Shown here in pieces: positions 7,339 to 14,070 of a DNA stretch of 15,489 nucleotides. How positions within the stretch are numbered: position 1 is the stretch's first letter; the number at the start of each line of letters is the position of its first letter. Under the pieces are notes generated by a model. That model saw only the letters and a list, made by a program, of their open reading frames with translations, made no database searches and was not told the DNA's origin. The DNA comes from Acidobacteriaceae bacterium (GTDB taxonomy: Bacteria; Acidobacteriota; Terriglobia; Terriglobales; Acidobacteriaceae). The DNA lies in NCBI GenBank assembly GCA_025462785.1, contig JAOAPG010000448.1, positions 1 through 15,489 of the forward strand, written 5' to 3'. A program made the translations under genes and the position numbers.

Positions 7339-7363
7339 ACACCTTCCCCGAGAAAGTCCGCAA

Positions 7364-8122
7364 TCAGTTCGACATCGGGTCGCGTTCTGCCAACAAAATC
7401 TTCTTTACTTGATTTCGGTCAAAAGTTTGAGTATTGCCACCAATGCGTACTTGCACTTGCATGCCGCTAATCGACGTCAGGTCGCCAGACAAAATTGATC
7501 CATCCCTCAACTCGATAGTGTCATGGGCCGCGGTACCTAGTTCATAGCTGACGTTTCCTCCAGAGGCATCGCGAGAACTCATTTCGAGCGGGAATTTCCC
7601 CGAATTGAATCCCTCTTTGCTGAATTCAAGCAAGTGCTTGCCAATTGCAACGTCGATGATTTTAGGTGTGGTACCTACCTCTTTTCCATCCACCCTAAGC
7701 GTGGCACCCTGTGGTACCGAATTAACGGTGATAGATAAGGCGCGGGCAGCGCTTGTGTCGATTGCCAAGGATGCTGGAGTTCCAGATGCAGAAAGAGTCA
7801 ATTGAAACTTAACCGTTTGCCCTGGGCCAACATTCTTGAGAGAGATGTATCCTTCGCCGATCCTGGCCTTGCTCTTATCGAAGACATATAGAGAAAAGTT
7901 GCCGTCCCCGATTGTTTTGTCGGAAACATTCTCAGCAGTTGTGTCGGTAATATAAGTATGTTCCTTCCCCATTCCGCCGATGTCCTTGAATTTTGAAAAA
8001 CTGAATCGAAGGACTGTCTGCCCGGATTCAGGCCACGTTACACTTTGAAAGACGGCATCTTTTGCCAAAAGTGACGAAACAGCAACGACCAGAAATCCAA
8101 CATAAGCGCTAATTCGCGACAT
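7364..8122 (-). CDS. Exported PEGA-domain protein with C-terminal small beta-barrel segment
   Basis: This 252-residue protein starts MSRISAYVGFLVVAVSSLLA, a signal peptide. Residues about 25-122 form a beta-rich domain with FxLYD-like features (FSLYVFDKSKARIGEG, VGPGQTVKFQ). Residues 130-182 are a PEGA domain (ITVNSVPQGATLRVDGKEVG...PKIIDVAIGKHLLEF), a surface-layer/carbohydrate-linked beta module. The C-terminus (202-244, IELRDGSILSGDLTSISG ... FDRNQVKKILL) looks like a short Sm-like or SH3-like barrel. AGGAG four bases before ATG 8122 selects this start over ATG 8137 and over the longer open frame reaching 8236. It converges on the ATP-grasp gene with only 25 bases between. The function is unknown; an envelope location is inferred. 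Confidence 0.82.
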   Translation of the reverse strand: MSRISAYVGFLVVAVSSLLAKDAVFQSVTWPESGQTVLRFSFSKFKDIGGMGKEHTYITDTTAENVSDKTIGDGNFSLYVFDKSKARIGEGYISLKNVGPGQTVKFQLTLSASGTPASLAIDTSAARALSITVNSVPQGATLRVDGKEVGTTPKIIDVAIGKHLLEFSKEGFNSGKFPLEMSSRDASGGNVSYELGTAAHDTIELRDGSILSGDLTSISGMQVQVRIGGNTQTFDRNQVKKILLAERDPMSN

Positions 8123-8126
8123 AATT

Positions 8127-8131
8127 CTCCT
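8127..8131 (-). promoter_or_regulatory. Ribosome binding site of the PEGA-domain gene
   Basis: AGGAG on the minus strand lies four bases before the ATG at 8122. It fixes the start of the signal peptide and makes the upstream in-frame ATG at 8137 less likely. Confidence 0.7.
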
Positions 8132-8282
8132 ATTCATCGGCCTACACGAACACCGTCTCTTCAATTCGAGAATGACGAGCATTGTCACGGATGATGCAGC
8201 AGAGCATGGGTCCTGCTTCGCGAATAGAGATAGCAAGTGAATCTACACCTGGCTGAGGCTGTTTCGAGGTGCGGGCGACTGG

Positions 8283-9611
8283 TCACGCGGTAACGCGACT
8301 ACCCGAGGAGGACCGCGCCCGAGCGGACGATGCTGTCTCGACGCGATTACGTCCCGCTCGTTTTGCGCGATAGAGCGCCTTATCAGCTGCTTCAATTACT
8401 TCTTCTACTTCGCGCAATGTTGCTGTGGGTTCTGCCACTCCGATGCTGACAGTGACTGAGAGATCTTCGCTTGCTGGCTTTGGCGGAATTTTGTGAAGAC
8501 GCGAAGATTTACGGGCCGCGGCTCTTCTGTCGTGGGCGCGAGGAGGACTTTGGCGACGCTCCTTGCCGCCCCGCACACGGAAGACGGCAGCCTCGATCAG
8601 CCCTCGCAACAATTCCAGATGTTCCACAACGTCTTTCATGCGCTTTCCGGGAAACAATATTGAGAACTCTTCTCCTCCGACTCGGAAAGCTTGACCGCCT
8701 CCGGTTACTTGCCCAAGCTTGGTCGCCACTAATCGCAGCACTTGATCGCCGGTGTCATGGCCATATGTATCATTAAAATTTTTGAAGTGGTCGATGTCTA
8801 CGACAGCAATGGAGTAAGGCTCGTCCAATCGAAGCAAGGCTTCCTTGTAGGCCCGCCGCGAGGAAAGCTGCGTAAGTTCATCGTGATATGCGAGCACATA
8901 CGAGTTCTCGATTATGGATGTGAGCAGAATCAATCCCGCGGTAGCTATGTATCCGGAAGCGATCTTTCCCGTTCCGCCCGCTTGCAAACCGAGAAACGCG
9001 GTCGCCAGTGACCACAGTAAACCGCTTCCCAGCGGCTGCCGCTGCCACATGAATTGAAGTAACAAGATCGTTAAGGCGCCTATGAAGGCGAGCACGCCGA
9101 ATTGGGGAAGCTTCATCCAGAGAAATAATCTCTTCCCAAATATTTCCCAGTGCAGAAATCCAGGCCCTGCGCTCTCGCCAGTCCGGCAGATGACCGCGAC
9201 GAATACCGATTCAAAGAACAATACAGCCGCATGCGGTGCTACAACCGGCAAGCTGAGTCCTCGCTCATGCATGAAAGCGATAACCATGAAATTGACGGGG
9301 AGTAATAGCGCGACCGCTTCAAGCGCGATATGGCCGGGGCCAGCTGGAAGGATTCGTCCCGCAGAGAAGAAGTCGACTGCATGATTGGCGAGGAAGATAC
9401 TAATCAGCGCGAACAAAATTCGGCTCGAATGAAAACGCCACGCCAACAAAACTCCAGTGGCGAAAACGGAATAATAATAGAAATTAATTGCAGGAGCTGA
9501 GATCGCAACAAATCCGCCGTAAAGAAGCGTCACAGCAGCCAGCAAGAGCAGGCTTCCAGGTACGAACAACGACTGCAGCGTTCTTTTCTGCCAAATGTCC
9601 ACGCGGACCAA
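8283..9611 (-). CDS. Membrane diguanylate cyclase (GGDEF domain)
   Basis: About 442 residues. The N-terminal half (about 15-235) holds seven or eight hydrophobic helices and is probably a membrane sensor of no family I can name. The GGDEF domain begins at DELTQLSSRRAY (244-255), has the metal-site Asp272 in VVDIDHFKNFND, and the signature GGEEF at 312-316, so it should make c-di-GMP from two GTP. There is no RxxD five residues upstream of GGEEF, so the usual product-inhibition site is missing. About 40 basic, low-complexity residues (about 345-383) are inserted before the LSVTVSIGVAEP strand, a variation I recall from other GGDEF proteins. The first codon is TTG at 9611, with GAGGG very close; GTG at 9602 is an alternative start. 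It is divergent from the broken response regulator gene. Confidence 0.9.
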   Translation of the reverse strand: MVRVDIWQKRTLQSLFVPGSLLLLAAVTLLYGGFVAISAPAINFYYYSVFATGVLLAWRFHSSRILFALISIFLANHAVDFFSAGRILPAGPGHIALEAVALLLPVNFMVIAFMHERGLSLPVVAPHAAVLFFESVFVAVICRTGESAGPGFLHWEIFGKRLFLWMKLPQFGVLAFIGALTILLLQFMWQRQPLGSGLLWSLATAFLGLQAGGTGKIASGYIATAGLILLTSIIENSYVLAYHDELTQLSSRRAYKEALLRLDEPYSIAVVDIDHFKNFNDTYGHDTGDQVLRLVATKLGQVTGGGQAFRVGGEEFSILFPGKRMKDVVEHLELLRGLIEAAVFRVRGGKERRQSPPRAHDRRAAARKSSRLHKIPPKPASEDLSVTVSIGVAEPTATLREVEEVIEAADKALYRAKRAGRNRVETASSARARSSSGSRVTA

Positions 9612-9667
9612 ATCCCTCGTTAAGTGGCAAATCTACCAACCCGGTAAGAGAATTATCCTCAGTCGCA

Positions 9668-9761
9668 GGGTCCTTATGTCAGTGGCGGCGCAGGTTCCCG
9701 TGAGCAGATGTCCGGCTCACTTGGGACCCGAATTAACGTCTATTCCCAACGCGGGAACCTG
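9668..9761. repeat. Nested and crossing inverted repeats in divergent promoter region
   Basis: Three inverted-repeat pairs are seen directly. CAGGTTCCCG at 9691-9700 matches CGGGAACCTG at 9752-9761. GTGAGC at 9700-9705 matches GCTCAC at 9715-9720. GGGTCC at 9668-9673 matches GGACCC at 9724-9729. The first and third pairs cross, so as RNA they would be alternative or pseudoknotted. They lie between the start of the cyclase gene and that of the response regulator. They may be operators or a structured leader; which is not decided by sequence alone. Confidence 0.7.
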
Positions 9762-9842
9762 TGACTTTCGTGCGTGACGTTATACCTTGCAGCAGACCGC
9801 TTCCCTGCTTAACAATCGAAATTATTGCATTAGACAACTCTT

Positions 9843-10330
9843 ATGCGCGTTCTCATTGCTGAAGACGATTCCGCACTAGCCAGCTTTGTAAAAAAAGGGC
9901 TGGAAGCTGAACACTATGCAGTCGATGTCTCATCCGACGGCGAACAGGCGCGAGCTATGGCTGGGAGTTGGACCACGACCTCATCATGCTCGATCTTAGT
10001 CTTCCGCGGCTCGACGGCGTGTCCATCCTGCGACATCTACGAACTCGCAAGCCAAGTGTGCCCGTCCTGGTGCTGACCGGTCGAAATCGCATTGAGGATC
10101 GAGTTCAATGCTTGGACATGGGGGGCGGACGATTATTTGGCTAAGCCGTTTTCCTTTACCGAATTCTCGGCTCGAATCCGCGCCTTGCTGCGACGCAGCC
10201 ATTTGCCAGTGGAATCCGCACTGGCCGTAGACGATCTGAAACTTGATCGAGTGGAGAGGAGCGTCGAGCGGCTGGACGGCGAATTGAACTCACGTCCAAG
10301 GAATTCGCGTTGCTAGAGTACTTCATGCGC
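9843..10330 (+). pseudogene. OmpR/PhoB-type response regulator, broken by three frameshifts and truncated
   Basis: The N-terminus MRVLIAEDDSALASFVKKGL is a typical receiver start. Homology then continues only by changing frame. At about 9963 a one-base loss in a G run moves into a frame reading LDHDLIMLDLSLPRLDGVSI, with the phosphoacceptor Asp in MLDLSLP, and then VLVLTGRNRIEDRV. At about 10121 one extra G in a G run moves into GADDYLAKPFSFTEFSARIRA. At about 10280 a one-base loss moves into RIELTSKEFALLEYFMR, the start of the winged-helix output domain. The rest of the DNA-binding domain is absent and replaced by CheB sequence. No single frame makes a working regulator. No sensor kinase follows. 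Confidence 0.88.
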
Positions 10331-10741
10331 GAGGCGACTCACGATGAAGTCATCGCACCCGGCCATGTCTACATCGCCCCGGCCGGACAACATCTCACGT
10401 TCGCGCGAAAGACACCTTCGAAGGTTGCGATGCGTCTCTCGCATTCCCCCGAGGGAACACTGCACCGTCCATCGGTCGACGTGATGATGCTCTCTGCTGC
10501 GGACGTATTCCGTGGGCTCTGCATGGGCGTCATCATGACCGGTATGGGACACGATGGGCTCGAAGGTATGCGTGCCATTAACCGTGAAGGCGGTTTGACC
10601 GTAGGCCAGGATGAGGCGAGCTGCGCAGTCTATGGTATGCCGCGCTCCTGCGCGGAAAGCGGCGTACTGGAAAGAATAGTACCGCTTCCCCAAATTCCTG
10701 AACAAATCCTACACGCCACTAACTATCACCATTCGCTGTAG
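10325..10741 (+). pseudogene. CheB methylesterase, C-terminal fragment fused to the regulator remnant
   Basis: In the same frame as the regulator tail LLEYFMR, the sequence passes at about MREA into clear CheB catalytic-domain sequence. This includes VIAPGHVYIAPAGQHL, HRPSVDVMMLSAADV, MGVIMTGMGHDGLEGMRAI (with the catalytic Asp), and QDEASCAVYGMPRSCAESG, ending at TAG 10741. In the family the catalytic Ser and His lie in the N-terminal part of the domain; they are missing here, as is the CheB receiver. The fragment therefore cannot be an active methylesterase. The joint probably arose by a deletion fusing two separate signalling genes. Similar short peptides (LMRNA versus VREA) at the joint would fit short-homology recombination, which is inferred. 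Confidence 0.85.
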
Positions 10742-10774
10742 CAAAGGTAAACGCGTGCGTCTCTACGTTTACAC

Positions 10775-11027
10775 CCTCTAATGCTCGTCGAACTGCCCCC
10801 AGGCAGAGAGCTCGCCGAAAACGGTTTGGCAAGATAGAACATTCGTTGCTGTTGAGGCAATCGCGACATGAAATGTTTGGGATATCCAGACATAAAGATT
10901 GTCAGCAAGCCGGGGTTGATCGCACGAATATGTTGCGCGAGTTCGCAGCCATTCTGATCTGGAATAGCTACCGGGCTTGGAGCACATATAGTCACCAACG
11001 TCGCGCAAGAGAGCCAGAGCATATTGG
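10775..11027 (-). pseudogene. Receiver-domain remnant, C-terminal half
   Basis: Reading the minus strand from about 11027, short frames give ALALLRDVGDYM. From 10970, another frame gives VAIPDQNGCELAQHIRAINP, then LLTIFMSGYP and MFYLAKPFSASSL. This is the second half of a response-regulator receiver of the kind found at the end of hybrid histidine kinases (compare xMPxMNGxELA ... MSGY ... KPF). The frame changes at least twice, at about 10970 and 10800, and the expected phosphoacceptor Asp before the IPDQNG segment is not in register. The part after SASSL shifts frame again, to AVRRALEGV. It is clearly decayed. The N-terminal half of a receiver lies next to it on the opposite strand. Confidence 0.75.
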
Positions 11028-11143
11028 TCGTGGAAGACGAAGACTTCGTGAGGAACGTTAAGTGCGAAGTTCTTAGATCGTCCGGGTATATTGTCTTAGC
11101 TGCTACGGACGCAACCCAAGCTAGAGAGCTACTTCGAAGATAA
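11015..11143 (+). pseudogene. Receiver-domain remnant, N-terminal half
   Basis: The plus-strand frame from 11015 reads QSILVVEDEDFVRNVKCEVL, then RSSGYIVLAATDATQARELLRR and TAA at 11141-11143. This is the first strand with the acidic EDED pocket, the first helix and the second strand of a receiver, ending before the phosphoacceptor strand. There is no good start codon or ribosome binding site, and no output domain follows. It abuts, head to head, the minus-strand C-terminal receiver remnant. A single local inversion within one gene would give this arrangement, though two different source genes are possible. Confidence 0.75.
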
Positions 11144-11403
11144 GCACTTGTTCCGCACCTATTTCCTTCTCCTTGCTGCTGTTGATGCACTTCTCGCTCT
11201 GGCAACATTCAATGACAATTGCATTCGCGTGTCCAAAAAACGAAGAGGTGTCGAACAGTCCGTTTGCTGATTAGAACCAGCGACTTGGCGTAAAGAGCAG
11301 TTTCTAAACAATGCGCCCCGGTATCTTGGACAATTGTTTCGGGAATTAAGGAGCCAGATTGCCGGGAATATCTCCTGAATTGGAAACAGCTTCCTACAAA
11401 TTG
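11144..11403. other. Gene-free stretch beside decayed signalling genes
   Basis: About 260 bases between the receiver remnant and the end of the M1 peptidase gene. All frames are broken by stops and no domain, RNA gene, transposon end or convincing terminator is seen. It is probably further decayed sequence of the same locus. Confidence 0.5.
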
Positions 11404-14070
11404 TTATCGAGATTGGGTTAGCACCGTCTGATTCGGATCAACTACGACCTTATGTGTCCCGGCAGGAGCCGTAAAATGAAATTGGGTCTGTGGGCCATCC
11501 GCGAAGACTCGTCCAAGATAAACATTCTTTCCTGCAACCACGGCATACACAGGAACCGATGTCACCAGGTCGTCGGGTGCTGATTTCTGCAGGATATTTC
11601 CACTCACAACGCTCATTCCGTTCTTTGGGACGTACTTGACGCCGGAAACTTCAAGGCTTGGTATCGCCGTTCCGTTAACCCAGCTTTGATACAACCAATC
11701 GAGCGATTGATGTCCCTCATACCAAACGGAACGTGGCAACTGCTCTTCAAAAGCCTGGAAAAGTTCGCGGATTGTAATTGATTTTCCCTCATACTGTTCT
11801 CGAAGTTTTCGCAAGGCTCGAAAGAAGGGCTCCTCCGCAATCTCTTCCTTTCTGTGGGAACGAGGGCCGGATTTTTCCTCGCCATCACGCATCATGCAAC
11901 GCAGCATATGTAAGAGCCATGTTCCCCGTCCATAGCTGATTGCCTCGTATCCCTCAGGAAATTCTGACGACGAAAGTCGTGTTCCGAGTGTTATAGGGCC
12001 AGCCTCCATTACTCGCTTTTCTGCATAGTTCTTCGCCAACAAGTCGTCCCGATATTTCCCAAGGGCAGCTCGGAATTTTGAAGGACTCTCGGATTCGAGC
12101 AGCATCAGGGCGCTGTAGTTAGCCAATGCCTCCATAATCCATTGATCGTGGTAGTCGCTCCAAGTAACCGAATCGCCCCACCACTGATGCGCGGTCTCAT
12201 GTGCAGCCACGGCATCCGTTAGGACACTTCTTACTGCAGTCATGTTGAATCGTGATTTTTCTTCCGCGGTAAGAAACGAAAAGGTCGAGAGATAGATGAG
12301 GGAAGGCCAGCTTTGGCTCGTGACACCAGGCATCTGAGTAAGAGACAATTGACTGTAAGGGTAGGCTCCAAACCAGCGGGAGTAGGCTTGGACGGCTTGG
12401 GCGGATCGATCAGCAACTGCCTGCGCGTTTCTTGCAGGAGAAGGTGGCGCCGGCCTTATGGCAAGTTGTGGCGTTCTCATCCCGGGCGGCCTCAGCAATT
12501 CTGGCTGTTCTATTACTGCCTCTTCAGCTTTCGGAAAATTACTTTCTACCTCCGCTGCAGCGTAGGTCGTGACATTCACGCCACCGGCGTGAGCCATTGC
12601 ATGCGAATACCGGCCGAGGTTAAACCCCGCAATAGGAATCGGACGCTCAGAGACCCAGTGGCTCACTTGTTCATTCTGGCTCGGATTCGCAAGGGATCTG
12701 GCCCGTTCCTGTTTTCCTGTCGCAACCAAAGTCCAACCTGGCGGGTAGTGAAACTCCAGATCGAAATTGGACATCGCGAGTCCCCGATTCGGATACCACA
12801 GGCCGCGAGCTCCAACGTAAAGCAATCCTCCTCCAGCCTCCGAAAGCACGTCCCCCTCATACAACAAACGCAGTGTGACCTTTTGCCCTATTTTCAGCGG
12901 CTTTGGAAAAACGATTGCGACAATGTCGTTTCCTCTGCGCGCTAGCTGTGTCCCCTCCAGCGCTGGATTTTGAATAAATTCCACTGGACGCCCATCTGCC
13001 TCCACTTGTCTGATTTTCAGGAACCTAGACAGTTCGAATGGCAAGGCACGCTGCCCATCCTGTTTCACTTCTAGTTCTAGTTTGGTTTCCGCATCGAGCG
13101 TGGTGGGAGGACGAATGTGTGCCGCAATTGTGTACTCCGAAACATCGATGACATCGGTCCTTCCGGCTTCGGAAGCCACATCGCTGAGAGGCTCGTCGTC
13201 AGACATGCGGCGGCGGCCAGCAGACTTCTCTGGAAACGAAGCCCACACGTCGTAATAGCTCTGCCCATTTTGTGTCTTCAGCTGCCCTGCCCAGATTTGT
13301 TCTGGCGAGTTGGAGTCGTAATGTAGGTCGAAGGTTCCCAGCTTTGCACTTTGCAATCTTGCGGAAAGCATTCGATCCTGTGGTTTCGACGGTGAAATTT
13401 CAAGGCCGTTAACCTCGCGCCCGCTTCTTAGTTCGTCCTTGGGCCCATCCTGAGGAAGAAGCCGGCTGAAGGTCATCAGGAGCCGCAGAGCGTCCGCCTG
13501 AGCGAGATTGCGAGCAGTTTCATTCCACTTGGCCACGAAATCAGAGGCATCTTCGACAGGGTTTAACGACGGCTGCAATTCGGCAAAAGTATCGTCATTG
13601 AAGCGAAAATACGCCGTAGAGAACTTTTGCTCCAGAATGGCTGCTCCTGTGAACAGAGCCATCGAAGCGCGTTCGACCTGATTAGGAGGCATCAAAAGAA
13701 TTTCTCCATCTCCTTCAAAGAACGCCCCTGTGACGCGTCCCAATACGTCTTCCGTGAATGCGATCGTGCCATCGTTGAATGTTATGTGGAGAGCCGCACG
13801 ATCAATGGATAGATCACGCGCGCGATACACACGTGATTTATCAAGACCAACGTTCCGCAATTCCAGATACAGTGTCTCTGCTGGATGGCCTGGGGGCGCT
13901 GAAATGGTAGAAGAATTTTCGGAGCGTTCTTGCCCAGCTACTGCTAAAACAATCCCCGCTGCGAGGAACAATACGAGTATCGCCAGCGAAAAACTACGGA
14001 ATGGGCCAATTACTTTGGTCACTTCGCCCCGCATTCTGCGGTGCTCTAGAATGCGCCTAAGTGCGCGCAT
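11404..14070 (-). CDS. Membrane-anchored M1-family (gluzincin) metallopeptidase
   Basis: This 888-residue protein has a single hydrophobic segment at about 27-45 (FSLAILVLFLAAGIVLAVAG), a signal anchor or signal peptide. Residues about 60-300 form an N-terminal region I cannot name. About 305-500 resemble the M1 beta-sandwich domain. The catalytic part has HETAH at 624-628 with the third zinc ligand Glu647 (HExxH-x18-E), and a probable catalytic Tyr713 in SYGRGTWLLHMLR. The usual GAMEN substrate-binding motif is absent; PGVTSQSWPSLIYLS (about 581-595) occupies that place. The aminopeptidase mode is therefore not assured. AGAGG seven bases before ATG 14070 supports this start; ATG 14034 is the alternative. 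It is divergent from, and overlaps by ten bases, the next gene. Confidence 0.9.
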   Translation of the reverse strand: MRALRRILEHRRMRGEVTKVIGPFRSFSLAILVLFLAAGIVLAVAGQERSENSSTISAPPGHPAETLYLELRNVGLDKSRVYRARDLSIDRAALHITFNDGTIAFTEDVLGRVTGAFFEGDGEILLMPPNQVERASMALFTGAAILEQKFSTAYFRFNDDTFAELQPSLNPVEDASDFVAKWNETARNLAQADALRLLMTFSRLLPQDGPKDELRSGREVNGLEISPSKPQDRMLSARLQSAKLGTFDLHYDSNSPEQIWAGQLKTQNGQSYYDVWASFPEKSAGRRRMSDDEPLSDVASEAGRTDVIDVSEYTIAAHIRPPTTLDAETKLELEVKQDGQRALPFELSRFLKIRQVEADGRPVEFIQNPALEGTQLARRGNDIVAIVFPKPLKIGQKVTLRLLYEGDVLSEAGGGLLYVGARGLWYPNRGLAMSNFDLEFHYPPGWTLVATGKQERARSLANPSQNEQVSHWVSERPIPIAGFNLGRYSHAMAHAGGVNVTTYAAAEVESNFPKAEEAVIEQPELLRPPGMRTPQLAIRPAPPSPARNAQAVADRSAQAVQAYSRWFGAYPYSQLSLTQMPGVTSQSWPSLIYLSTFSFLTAEEKSRFNMTAVRSVLTDAVAAHETAHQWWGDSVTWSDYHDQWIMEALANYSALMLLESESPSKFRAALGKYRDDLLAKNYAEKRVMEAGPITLGTRLSSSEFPEGYEAISYGRGTWLLHMLRCMMRDGEEKSGPRSHRKEEIAEEPFFRALRKLREQYEGKSITIRELFQAFEEQLPRSVWYEGHQSLDWLYQSWVNGTAIPSLEVSGVKYVPKNGMSVVSGNILQKSAPDDLVTSVPVYAVVAGKNVYLGRVFADGPQTQFHFTAPAGTHKVVVDPNQTVLTQSR

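Noticed and set aside
9612..9842. c-di-GMP (GEMM) riboswitch upstream of the cyclase or regulator
   Set aside because: The conserved core such as GGGACGCAAAGCC is not present on either strand, despite suggestive hairpins.
9843..10330. Programmed ribosomal frameshifting in the response regulator
   Set aside because: Three separate shifts, loss of the DNA-binding domain and fusion to a CheB fragment point to decay, and no slippery heptamer with a downstream structure is evident.
10747..10772. Hairpin GTAAACG / CGTTTAC as a terminator after the CheB fragment
   Set aside because: The stem is only 7 bases with a 12-base loop and no T run on either side, so a terminator call is not supported.
11144..11403. 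Transposon or insertion-sequence remnant that caused the rearrangements
   Set aside because: I looked for transposase-like peptides and terminal inverted repeats around 9843-11403 and found none that I could support.
12313..12945. Plus-strand 210-codon frame inside the M1 peptidase gene
   Set aside because: It is antisense to a clear catalytic gene, including its zinc-site region, and shows no domain or signal.
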